This document shows positions 14,959-22,715 of a DNA stretch of 64,000 bases, piece after piece (position 1 is the stretch's first letter; each line of letters begins with the position of its first letter). The notes under the pieces are model-generated. The model made no database searches. It worked only from the letters and a program-made list of their open reading frames with translations, and had not been told where the DNA came from. The DNA is from CAWBUW01 sp963792075 (GTDB taxonomy: Bacteria > Chloroflexota > Anaerolineae > Anaerolineales > UBA4823). The stretch covers positions 1,302,001 to 1,366,000 of the forward strand of contig CAWBUW010000012.1 in assembly GCA_963792075.1 (NCBI GenBank), written 5' to 3'. Made by a program: the position numbers and the translations under genes.

Positions 14959-16546
14959 TCATGTTCCCCCGCCTTCGATGCTTGCACCGGGATCCATGGT
15001 GTGGGCTTACTTGAGAGATTCGGGCGGTGATTTGCAAGAGCAAAGCGTGCCACAGCAGGAAGCGGAGATTCGGGCTTATTGCGATCAATACGGGCTATCC
15101 CTGGTGCATGTGTTCAAGGACGTGGCCAGGAGCGGCGGAAGTACAGCGGGGCGTGAAGCTTTCCTGGACATGTACGATCTGAGCGCGCATGACGACATGC
15201 GCCCTGCAGGGCTGCTGCTGTGGAACTTTGCCCGCTTTGCCAGGGATATGACCGATGCAGATTTCTACAAGGCTACCATGCGCAAGCGGGGCCTGGTGAT
15301 CCATTCGCTGACGGATCCTTTGCCTGAAGGCCCCTTTGCGCCGGTGATCGAAAAGCTGATTGATTTTTCGAACGAGGAAAAACGGAGGCAGAATTCACGC
15401 GATGTCAAGCGGGCGTTACAGGCGCTCTTCAAGCAGGGCTATTCTTTCGGCCGGCCGCCCACTGGCTTTTTGACTGAGTCTCGGGAGGTGGGCAAGAGGC
15501 GCAACGGGGAACCGCGGAAGGCTGGAAAGTGGGTGCCTGATCCGGAGCTGTGGGACCTGGTGAAGCTGGCCTGGTACTTGCGGGCAGATGGCAGGACCTA
15601 TGGCGAGATTTCAGCTCGAACGGAAGGGAAGCTGTTCAAGTCTAAGAACTGTTGGGCGACCTTCTTTCGGAATAAGTCTTACCTGGGAATCGGGGTGCAT
15701 GGGGAGTTAGAAATTCCTGATCACCATCCGGCAGCCATTGACCTGGCTACCTGGGAGGCGGTTCAGGTCATCCAGGCTGAGACTGCCAGGCCCCGATCTG
15801 GCCCATTCCATCCACGGAGGACGGGGGGAAAGGCGCTGATTTCCGGTTTGGCGTATTGTAGCCACTGTGGCGCGGCGATCTTCAAGGACAAGGACGGTCA
15901 CGGATGGAATTACTACATGTGCGGGGCAAGAAGGCGCAAGGGGAAAGAGGTTTGCGACTATAAGCCGATTTCATCCAGGAAAGTAGACGAGCTGGTGATG
16001 GATGCGGTCTTGAATAAGATCTTGACCCGGGATTATGTGGATGATCTGCTGGAAGGCGCCCGGGCGCAGCTCTCGGGACCTAATTTGCAGGCACTGGCTG
16101 ATCACCAGGTGCAATTGCAGGGGGAACTTATCGAGCTGGATAAGAAAATTGACAATCTGCTTGACCTGGTTGAAGCTGAGGGGGCGTCTGCGTACCTTGA
16201 CCGGCTGAAACGGCGCCAGGGGGAGCGGTCTACCAAGGCCTTCGAGCTGAGGCAGATCGAGGCCAAACGCCAGGCGGCGAATGTGGACATTTCGCCTGAG
16301 GTGCTTGACCTGGTGCTTGAAACCTGGAAAAATGAGCTGAAGGACCTGCGAACGGCTAACGATATGCACTCATTGCGGATCATGGTCAGCCGGTTTGTTC
16401 AGCGAATCGATCTGGGATATAATCGAATTGTGATCAAATATTCTTTTCCAACAGGCGCTTTGCAGAGGGCCCACACGGGTGATATTCAAATCCCCGTGGG
16501 GGCACCTGAAAACTCGGAGTTGATCTCCGAGTTTTCTTTGTTATAA
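14951..16546 (+). CDS. Large serine recombinase, 3' end spans attR
   Basis: A 531-residue recombinase. The start at 14951 has AAAGGAGG 8 nt upstream; an upstream in-frame start at 14912 is less likely. The resolvase domain begins VWAYLRDSGGDLQEQSVPQQ, with the catalytic serine in RDS; further landmarks are the AGREAFLDM and FARFARDMTDADF segments. The recombinase domain follows (GRPPTGFL), then a zinc ribbon (YCSHCGAAI and YYMCGARRRKG) and a coiled coil. The att core GTGGGGGCAC encodes codons near residue 516. The last 13 residues (PENSELISEFSLL) are therefore read from host DNA, namely the former tRNA-Glu terminator. In the circular form the frame instead reads 18 other residues ending RALVISLE and stops at 7901-7903. 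Confidence 0.93.
   Translation: MSNHVPPPSMLAPGSMVWAYLRDSGGDLQEQSVPQQEAEIRAYCDQYGLSLVHVFKDVARSGGSTAGREAFLDMYDLSAHDDMRPAGLLLWNFARFARDMTDADFYKATMRKRGLVIHSLTDPLPEGPFAPVIEKLIDFSNEEKRRQNSRDVKRALQALFKQGYSFGRPPTGFLTESREVGKRRNGEPRKAGKWVPDPELWDLVKLAWYLRADGRTYGEISARTEGKLFKSKNCWATFFRNKSYLGIGVHGELEIPDHHPAAIDLATWEAVQVIQAETARPRSGPFHPRRTGGKALISGLAYCSHCGAAIFKDKDGHGWNYYMCGARRRKGKEVCDYKPISSRKVDELVMDAVLNKILTRDYVDDLLEGARAQLSGPNLQALADHQVQLQGELIELDKKIDNLLDLVEAEGASAYLDRLKRRQGERSTKAFELRQIEAKRQAANVDISPEVLDLVLETWKNELKDLRTANDMHSLRIMVSRFVQRIDLGYNRIVIKYSFPTGALQRAHTGDIQIPVGAPENSELISEFSLL
16485..16505. other. attR attachment site
   Basis: Matches the 3' end of tRNA-Glu (7827-7847) at 18 of 21 positions, with the last 10 bp identical. 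It lies inside the serine recombinase coding frame. Confidence 0.8.
16509..16540 (+). terminator. Former tRNA-Glu terminator, displaced by the insertion
   Basis: AAAACTCGGAG (16509-16519) pairs perfectly with CTCCGAGTTTT (16525-16535), followed by TTTTCTTTG. It starts 4 bp after attR. Joining the tRNA directly to this side would place it 2-3 nt after the tRNA, as expected of a native tRNA terminator. It now overlaps the end of the recombinase gene. Confidence 0.8.
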
Positions 16547-16547
16547 T
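16520..16547 (+). promoter_or_regulatory. Promoter of the DUF4143 ATPase gene (leaderless)
   Basis: TTGATC (16520-16525), 16-bp spacer, TATAAT (16542-16547). The ATG at 16554 is 6 nt after the -10 box, so the mRNA likely starts at or next to the start codon. Confidence 0.65.
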
Positions 16548-16553
16548 AATTGT

Positions 16554-17699
16554 ATGCTGAATCGCTCAAAATACCTGCAAGATCTAGAAACCGCCACCCG
16601 GTGCAGCCCAATCACGGCTCTGTTAGGGCCGCGCCAGGTCGGAAAGACAACGCTGGCGCACCTCTTTATTGCCAACCAACCCACAACTTTCTTTGATCTC
16701 GAATCCTTACCAGACCAGCGCCGCCTGCAAAACCCTGAGCTGGTGCTGGGCGGCCTGAAAGGCCTGGTTGTACTGGATGAGATCCAGCAAATGCCAGAGT
16801 TATTCAGCACGCTGCGGGTACTGGTGGATCGACCCGATAACCAGGCGCGTTTCATCATCCTGGGCAGCACTTCGCCGCAGTTGATCCGGCACGCATCGGA
16901 GTCGTTGGTTGGGCGAGTGGAGTTCATCGAGTTGAACGGTTTTGATCTCTCCGAAACCGGCAGCACGGCCTGGGAAAAGCTCTGGCTGCGCGGTGGGTTC
17001 CCGCGAGCTTTCCTGGCGGACTCGGAAGGTGATAGCCATGCCTGGCGAGAAGGCTTCATCCGCACCTTCCTGGAACGCGACCTGCCACAGTTGGGCATTA
17101 GCATTCCTTTGACAGCCATACGCCGTTTTTGGAGTATGCTGGCACATTACCACGGCCAGACCTGGAATGCCTCCGAACTGAGCCGGGCCATGGGGCTCTC
17201 GGATAAAACGGTGCGCTCGTACCTGGATATTTTGAGCGGCGCCTTCATGGTGCGCCAACTTCAACCCTGGTTTGAGAATACCTCCAAGCGCCAGGTGCGC
17301 GCCCCAAAGATTTACCTGCGCGACAGCGGCCTGCTGCACAGTTTGCTGAATATTCCAGATATGCACACCCTGCTCGGTCACCCAAAAGTGGGCGCGTCCT
17401 GGGAAGGGTATGCCATCGAACAGGTCTTGAGCATCCTGCGACCCACTGAGGCGTATTTCTGGGCCACGCACGGCACGGCTGAACTGGATTTGTTGTTCTT
17501 TGCCAATGGCAAGCGTTATGGCATCGAAGTGAAATTTAGCGAAGCGCCGGAGGTCACTCGTTCAATGCATATTGCGTTACAGGATTTGGGGCTGGAGCAC
17601 CTGTGGGTAATATATCCCGGCGAACAAAGTTACCCGGTGCATGAACGCATCACAGTTTTTCCGTTGCAGCAACTGACGAATTTGCCTGGCAAAATCTAG
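16554..17699 (+). CDS. AAA ATPase with C-terminal DUF4143
   Basis: A 381-residue protein of the AAA_14/DUF4143 family. Walker A is GPRQVGKTT (about residues 26-34), Walker B is LVVLDEIQQ, and IILGSTSPQL fits the sensor region. The C-terminal half, with WEGYAIEQVL, ATHGTAELDLLF and YGIEVKFSE, resembles a nuclease-like fold (E-x-K in IEVKF). The biological role of this family is poorly known. It is the first host gene beyond the element. It has no ribosome binding site, but its ATG lies 6 nt after a perfect -10 box. Confidence 0.9.
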   Translation: MLNRSKYLQDLETATRCSPITALLGPRQVGKTTLAHLFIANQPTTFFDLESLPDQRRLQNPELVLGGLKGLVVLDEIQQMPELFSTLRVLVDRPDNQARFIILGSTSPQLIRHASESLVGRVEFIELNGFDLSETGSTAWEKLWLRGGFPRAFLADSEGDSHAWREGFIRTFLERDLPQLGISIPLTAIRRFWSMLAHYHGQTWNASELSRAMGLSDKTVRSYLDILSGAFMVRQLQPWFENTSKRQVRAPKIYLRDSGLLHSLLNIPDMHTLLGHPKVGASWEGYAIEQVLSILRPTEAYFWATHGTAELDLLFFANGKRYGIEVKFSEAPEVTRSMHIALQDLGLEHLWVIYPGEQSYPVHERITVFPLQQLTNLPGKI

Positions 17700-17738
17700 C
17701 CATGAGCTAAGAAATAACTGCTGAATTGAGGGATTGCT

Positions 17739-18869
17739 ATGGAATTTGACCTGGTTTTTGAAGGCGGAGGAGCAAAAGGATTGGCCTTCGTGGGTGCTTT
17801 GCAGGCGTTTGAGCGCCACGGGCACACACCGCGGCGGGTAATTGGCACTTCAGCGGGCTCGATTACTGCTCTGCTGGTGGCTGCTGGTTATAACGCTGCC
17901 GAATGCCTGGCAGCGATCAACGAACGCACGGCGGAAGGCCATTCTCGTTTTGCTACTTTTCTGGAAATCCCGCAGATCGATAAAGATACGCCGATCAACA
18001 ACAGCTTGCGTTTCTGGCTGAAAACTGAGCTGGATAACCCGCTCGTCCCTAACCTGATCGAGCCCATCGTGGATAAGATGGTAGCTGATCTGCTCACCAA
18101 CAACCTGACCCATCACTTGATCTCGTTGCTGGCTTTTGGGGGCTGGTATTCGGGCAATGCCTTGCTGGAATACTTACGCGAAAAGCTGGACGCTGGCGGG
18201 CGTAACCTGGGCGGTTCCACGCTGAAGGAGTTCTATGAGCGCACAGGGCACAATTTATCGGTGGTGGCTTCGGATACCACCGGGCGCGAGATGCTGGTGC
18301 TCAACCATCACACCGCGCCGGATTGCCCAACCACTTGGGCAGTGCGCATGTCGATGAGCTGCCCCTTTGTCTGGCAGGAAGTGGTGTGGCAAGAAGCGTG
18401 GGGCACTTACCGCGGGCGTGACCTGACCGGGCATACGGTGGTGGATGGCGGCTTGCTTTCCAACTTCCCGATTAGGCTGTTCTTATACACCGATGATGAA
18501 GTGAAAGAAATCATGGGCCAGGATACCGCTTCCGGTGATGTGATCGGCTTACTGCTGGATGATAACGTGCTTGTTCCCGGAGCGGAAGACACCGAGCGCA
18601 AAGACTCCACGGCTGCTCCAGGTATCCTGGAGCGCTCTGAGCTGGTGGCGCAGATGATGAACCGCGTCTATGGCATGGCGGAAACCGCCCTATCCGCCCA
18701 CGACAAATCGATTATCGATACGTACCAGCAAATGGTCTGCCGCTTACCCGCCAAAGGCTATGGCATTTTGGAATTCGAACTGACTGCTGAGCGTATGGCG
18801 CCCATCCTGCAGGCTGGTGAAGCGGCAATGGAAGAGCACTTGCGGCAGCGTTTTGATGTGGGCTTGTAA
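17739..18869 (+). CDS. Patatin-like phospholipase
   Basis: A 376-residue lipid acyl hydrolase of the patatin family. It has the oxyanion-hole loop EGGGAKGLAFVGAL at about residue 8, the nucleophile elbow GTSAGS (serine near residue 36) and the catalytic aspartate in VVDGGLLSNFP. The Ser-Asp dyad is complete. There is no signal peptide, so it likely acts in the cytoplasm or at the inner membrane face. GAGGGA precedes the ATG. A deacetylase gene starts 12 bp after it, so the two probably form an operon. Substrate unknown. Confidence 0.92.
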   Translation: MEFDLVFEGGGAKGLAFVGALQAFERHGHTPRRVIGTSAGSITALLVAAGYNAAECLAAINERTAEGHSRFATFLEIPQIDKDTPINNSLRFWLKTELDNPLVPNLIEPIVDKMVADLLTNNLTHHLISLLAFGGWYSGNALLEYLREKLDAGGRNLGGSTLKEFYERTGHNLSVVASDTTGREMLVLNHHTAPDCPTTWAVRMSMSCPFVWQEVVWQEAWGTYRGRDLTGHTVVDGGLLSNFPIRLFLYTDDEVKEIMGQDTASGDVIGLLLDDNVLVPGAEDTERKDSTAAPGILERSELVAQMMNRVYGMAETALSAHDKSIIDTYQQMVCRLPAKGYGILEFELTAERMAPILQAGEAAMEEHLRQRFDVGL

Positions 18870-18881
18870 GGTGGCAGCCTT

Positions 18882-19733
18882 ATGAAACAACTGATCATCA
18901 ACGCCGATGATATCGGGGCGGCTGAAGGCACCGTCGAAGCGATGGTAGCCTTGTACGAAGCGGGCGTGCTCACCAGCGTCACCCCGCTGGTCAACCTGCC
19001 CGATTGGCCGCAAGCAGCCGCTTATTTGCGCGCCCATCCCGACCTGGGCGCGGGGGTGCACCTGGTGATGAATGACGGGCGGCCTATCTTACCACCCGAA
19101 CAAGTGCGCTCGCTGGTTGACAAACAAGGCAAGTTTTATGAGGGCAATGCCTTGCTGCTGCGTTTCGGCCGGCTGCGGATGGATGAGCTGGAAGCCGAAT
19201 GGCGAGCCCAAATTGAAAAATTTATCTCCGATACAGGCCGCCAACCAGATCACCTGGACTTGCATTGCCATTATCCCTATATGTTCTCATCCTGGTTCCG
19301 GGTGAGCCTGAGACTGGCTCAGGCCTATGGGCACCTGCCCATTCGTATGCCTTTTGATAAAGCACTCGATCGTAAATCAGGCCAAATGGCTGCCGATAAC
19401 GGCTTCCCCGCCTGGTATATCCGTTGGGCGGGTCACCGCTACCAGAAGATGGTCAAAAGCTACGGCCTGAAACATCCTGATTATTTTGAGTCCTCTTTTT
19501 CGCTGAACTCGCCGGACGAACACCGCTCGGCAGAATACCTGCTGCGCTTGCTAGACGAACTGCCCGATGGTACCACTGAACTGATCGGACATCCCGGGGT
19601 AAACGTCGAATGGCGGGCGAAGGATTTTCACGCCTTGATCGACCCACGGGTAAAGCAGCGCATTGCAGAACGGGGCATCTCGCTGATCACCTACCGCGAG
19701 CTGGCAGGCAAAGAAAAAGCAGCAACGAAATAA
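18882..19733 (+). CDS. YdjC/ChbG-family carbohydrate deacetylase
   Basis: A 283-residue metal-dependent deacetylase of the YdjC family. The hallmark NADD (LIINADDIG) is at residues 6-9. Histidines in GVHLVMND and LDLHCHYPYM supply the likely metal site, and IGHPG lies near the end. Family members remove acetyl groups from N-acetylated sugars such as chitooligosaccharides; the substrate here is inferred only by family. AAGGTGG lies 9 nt before the ATG. Confidence 0.88.
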   Translation: MKQLIINADDIGAAEGTVEAMVALYEAGVLTSVTPLVNLPDWPQAAAYLRAHPDLGAGVHLVMNDGRPILPPEQVRSLVDKQGKFYEGNALLLRFGRLRMDELEAEWRAQIEKFISDTGRQPDHLDLHCHYPYMFSSWFRVSLRLAQAYGHLPIRMPFDKALDRKSGQMAADNGFPAWYIRWAGHRYQKMVKSYGLKHPDYFESSFSLNSPDEHRSAEYLLRLLDELPDGTTELIGHPGVNVEWRAKDFHALIDPRVKQRIAERGISLITYRELAGKEKAATK

Positions 19734-19789
19734 ACCGCATCACCAAAAGTGTAAAGACTGGTGACCAGTGAGCATCTCAAAGACATAGT

Positions 19790-19833
19790 ACACCCCCATA
19801 TAACCGCCCTAACACGGCGATTCCCAGAGAGCC
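19790..19833. repeat. Dispersed 44-bp repeat, copy 2
   Basis: Matches 7671-7714 at 41 of 44 positions. It lies between two convergent genes, ending 2 bp before the stop codon of the oxidoreductase gene on the minus strand. In this copy the flanking long hairpin is absent. Confidence 0.8.
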
Positions 19834-19834
19834 T

Positions 19835-20800
19835 CTATTCCACAGTGATGACGATTTTTCCCCGGGCGTGGCCCGTGCCGAGATAACGCAGCGCTTCGGG
19901 GACTTCACTCAACGGGTAGCGTTTATCAATCACTGGGACAATTTTCCCGGCTTCCAACATCTCTTTGAGCGTCAGCAAATCTTCCTTTTTGACCTGTGCC
20001 GAGACGCCTCCTAGCTTCCTGCCGTCTTTTTCCGACAGCCAGTTTCCCAGGAGCATGGCCTCGAATATTTGTGCCGGCTTGCCTCCGGCCATGACGTACA
20101 TGCCCTTGGGGGTTAACGCTCGTTTGTACGCGGCAAGCGGATGATAGCCGTTGGCAGCAAAAATCAGATCGTACTGACGCCCGCTTCGGGTGAAATTTTC
20201 TTTGGTGTAGTCTATGACCTGGTCTGCCCCCAGCCTGCGCGCCTGCTCCACATTCCGCGTGCTGCACACGGCGGTGACTTCTGCCCCAAACGCTTTGGCA
20301 ATCTGCACTGCAAAAGTCCCCACCCCACCGGCTGCTCCGTTGATTAAAACCTTTTGCCCGGCCTGGATTTTTCCGCAATCGCGTAATCCCTGCAGGGCGG
20401 TTAAGGCTGCCATTGGTACAGCCGCTGCTTCTTCAAACGATAGATTGGCCGGTTTCAGTGCTAATTTATTTTCAGTCGTACACACAAACTCGGCAAACCC
20501 ACCTGTGGATATTTCCCCAAACACCTCATCACCTGGCTGAAACTGCTTTACGGTTCTGCCAACTGCTTCAATTCGCCCCGCTATGTCAGCTCCAACGAAC
20601 TTGTTTTTTGGTTTGAGGACCCCCCCGCCCATCAGGCGCACCAAGAATATGTCAGCGGTCATGAGATGCCAGTCATATTGATTTACAGAGGCTGCATGAA
20701 TTTTTACCAGTACTTCATCCTCCTTGGGGGTAGGTTTTTCCACCTCTGCGAGCTGAAGAACATCCGGTGGCCCATATTTTGTGCATATAATTGCTTTCAT
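19835..20800 (-). CDS. NAD(P)-dependent MDR oxidoreductase (quinone oxidoreductase-like)
   Basis: A 321-residue zinc-free medium-chain dehydrogenase/reductase. The GroES-like N-terminal half has PTPKEDEVLVKIHAASVNQYD and VGADIAGRIEAVG. The Rossmann part has INGAAGGVGTFAVQIAKAFG, which binds the cofactor phosphate, then TAVCSTRN and LGADQVIDYT. It ends with the typical HARGKIVI segment. The structural and catalytic zinc ligands are absent, as is usual for quinone or enone reductases. A minus-strand TATAAT is at 20875-20880. Substrate unknown. Confidence 0.92.
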   Translation of the reverse strand: MKAIICTKYGPPDVLQLAEVEKPTPKEDEVLVKIHAASVNQYDWHLMTADIFLVRLMGGGVLKPKNKFVGADIAGRIEAVGRTVKQFQPGDEVFGEISTGGFAEFVCTTENKLALKPANLSFEEAAAVPMAALTALQGLRDCGKIQAGQKVLINGAAGGVGTFAVQIAKAFGAEVTAVCSTRNVEQARRLGADQVIDYTKENFTRSGRQYDLIFAANGYHPLAAYKRALTPKGMYVMAGGKPAQIFEAMLLGNWLSEKDGRKLGGVSAQVKKEDLLTLKEMLEAGKIVPVIDKRYPLSEVPEALRYLGTGHARGKIVITVE

Positions 20801-20928
20801 TTGATATTACCTGTACCTGTTGTGGCCAAGCATAACGGCTTATACCACTTGCTGAATGTAGAGATAGTATATCTATTATATGAGATTAGGATAGATACTA
20901 AAGTATTGTCTGGGGTATTGTTTTGGGT

Positions 20929-22506
20929 TTACAACAGACCCAACTCGCGGGCACGTGCTACAGCTTCGGTGCGCCTTTGCACCTGTAATTTGTCAAAGAT
21001 AATCCGATTGTGCCCTTTAACGGTGCTCAAGGCGAGGAAAAGCCGCTCGCCAATCTCGTGATTCGAGAGCCCTTGGGCAATGAGTTGCAGCACTTCTAAC
21101 TCGCGTTGGCTCAATGGTTCGATAAGGGACTGGGTAGGGGGCAGATCAGATTTGTCCTGGCTCGTCTGTTCCTCGGCTTCAAATACAGCCAGCAATCTAG
21201 CTGTATAATCCGGCATAATCGCACGAGCAGCCGCTTCGGACAATAGCTGAGCCATTGGAATACCTTCGTCCACAAAGATCCGGATAAAGCCGCCCGGCTC
21301 TGCCAGCGCCAGCGCGTCAATCAGCAACTGCGCCGCCCTGTCTTTTTCGCCGTGCGCATGGTGAGCGACTGCCTGTAGTACCATCACCTTGAGCCGTTCA
21401 TCCTCCAAACCCTTTGCCTCCACCTGCTGGCGCCATGGCGCCAGCACCGTCAGCGCTGCTTGTGGGACTCCCTGGGCCAGGTGTACCCGGGCCTGGCTGA
21501 GAGGGAGACCGTGAGTTTGCGCGAGATGGGCGGCCGCTGCCAGATTGCCCTGCCGAAGCAGGACAAGCACTTGCGCGGCAGCAACTTCAGGAATGCGATA
21601 CACAAAGTTTTGCTGGTGAGCGGACTGACTGGCTTGAGCTAGAATAGCGGCCGCGCCAGACACATCTCCCTGGGCCAGTTTCAGGCGGGCGAGAAACACT
21701 TCACACATAACGAAGCGGTCAATAACCCGGTCATACTGCCGCGCCAGGTGGAGGCTCTGTCGCCCGTGCTGCTCAGCGGTTTCCAGGTCGTTCCATTCGT
21801 AGAGTACACGGGCCAGGCCAAGATGCGCTTCGTAGATAATCGGAAGCGGCTGATCGCCTGCCAATTGCAGGACGCGCCGGTAGGTCTCGGCTGCCACATG
21901 GAGCTGGTTTTCTGTTTCCTGTACGTTGCCCAGGCCGATTGTCGCCAAGATGGTAGTGAAGATATCCCCGGATGCCTGGCTGAGAGCGATGGCTTCAGTA
22001 AGTGCCCGGCGGGCTTCGGCACGGTCTCCCCGAAGGATGTAGGCATACCCCAGCGTCCAGTTGGCATTAGCTCGGAGAGACAGAGTATTGGGGTGCAGAT
22101 ACTCCAGGGCGCGGCGCGACTGGGCGATCATGGTATCTACTTGATATCGAGTGAGAGCCAACGTAGCCCTGGCGACAGCAATTCGTCCTACAAGGTTTCG
22201 GGTCTTGTCATCCGCCTCAGTGCCTTGCAGGGGAGCGGCAGCTAAAGCAGCTTCAGCAGCTTCTAGTTTCTCTTCTACACCAGTCGTTTGGCCATTTACT
22301 AGCAACAGCGAGGCATACCTCCACCACAGCCAGGGCCTGGCATTTAGCACTTCCGTCGGCAGCAACTCCAGCCAGTCCAGAATAGCGGTCACTGCGCCAC
22401 GAAATTGCAGAGGTATCCCCTTTCCTACAATCAGGCGGGGGCGGAAGATAACATTCGGCCGCGGTGAAGGGATATAAAGTTTTGTGGCCAAAATCGGTAT
22501 TGACAT
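20929..22506 (-). CDS. MalT-like LuxR regulator lacking the NTPase domain (in-frame deletion)
   Basis: A 525-residue protein. It opens with the standard start of large MalT-type LuxR regulators, ILATKLYIPSPRPNVIFRPR. Instead of the Walker A ATPase region it passes directly into GKGIPLQFRGAVTAILDWLE, normally found several hundred residues later. The TPR-like middle is kept (RANANWTLGYAYILRGD, EAHLGLARVLYEWNDLETAE). The C-terminus is a LuxR helix-turn-helix (LSQRELEVLQLIAQGLSNHE), slightly unusual in STVKGHNRIIF. The STAND NTPase part is thus missing without a frame break. The protein may still bind DNA, but not under nucleotide control. The start has TATAAT on the minus strand 6 nt upstream, so it appears leaderless. 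Confidence 0.8.
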   Translation of the reverse strand: MSIPILATKLYIPSPRPNVIFRPRLIVGKGIPLQFRGAVTAILDWLELLPTEVLNARPWLWWRYASLLLVNGQTTGVEEKLEAAEAALAAAPLQGTEADDKTRNLVGRIAVARATLALTRYQVDTMIAQSRRALEYLHPNTLSLRANANWTLGYAYILRGDRAEARRALTEAIALSQASGDIFTTILATIGLGNVQETENQLHVAAETYRRVLQLAGDQPLPIIYEAHLGLARVLYEWNDLETAEQHGRQSLHLARQYDRVIDRFVMCEVFLARLKLAQGDVSGAAAILAQASQSAHQQNFVYRIPEVAAAQVLVLLRQGNLAAAAHLAQTHGLPLSQARVHLAQGVPQAALTVLAPWRQQVEAKGLEDERLKVMVLQAVAHHAHGEKDRAAQLLIDALALAEPGGFIRIFVDEGIPMAQLLSEAAARAIMPDYTARLLAVFEAEEQTSQDKSDLPPTQSLIEPLSQRELEVLQLIAQGLSNHEIGERLFLALSTVKGHNRIIFDKLQVQRRTEAVARARELGLL

Positions 22507-22512
22507 CGCTCA

Positions 22513-22518
22513 ATTATA
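22513..22518 (-). promoter_or_regulatory. -10 box of the LuxR-like gene
   Basis: TATAAT on the minus strand, 6 nt before the ATG at 22506. No convincing -35 box: the -35 region falls in the long palindrome at 22538. Confidence 0.55.
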
Positions 22519-22537
22519 AAGGGAGTGCTCAAAAGTT

Positions 22538-22593
22538 GGTGGATTTGGTGGTGTGCGGGCGGCGTACGCCGCCCGCACACCACCAAATCCACC
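22538..22593. repeat. 56-bp perfect palindrome (28-bp arms, no loop)
   Basis: Bases 22538-22565 and 22566-22593 are exact reverse complements meeting at GGCGT/ACGCC. It lies between the divergent LuxR-like gene and infC and is flanked by two direct copies of CAATTATAAA (22511-22520 and 22604-22613). It is the longest perfect hairpin in the window. Confidence 0.95.
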
Positions 22594-22715
22594 TTTTAGT
22601 GCGCAATTATAAAACACACGGTTGCGGATTCCGGGGGTATATGGTATCATTTCGCACGTTAACCTGCCTGTGGAAAACGCAGGGTTTTAGTGCGTATGCA
22701 TAAAGGAGAGTACTT

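Larger units (their letters stand above)
7848..16505 (+). mobile_element. Integrative element inserted in tRNA-Glu
   Basis: An 8.66-kb unit between attL (the tRNA 3' end) and attR. It carries, in order: HTH protein, small hypothetical proteins, tyrosine recombinase, hypothetical proteins, HK97-type prohead protease, primase-polymerase, HUH Rep and large serine recombinase. All genes point away from the tRNA. The left half of attR (CAAATCCCC) does not fit the tRNA T-stem CAGAG. That is expected if attR-left came from the element and the crossover fell inside GTGGGGGCAC. No conjugation, capsid, portal or terminase gene was recognised, so it may be a mobilisable element, an integrating plasmid or a phage satellite. 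Confidence 0.85.
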
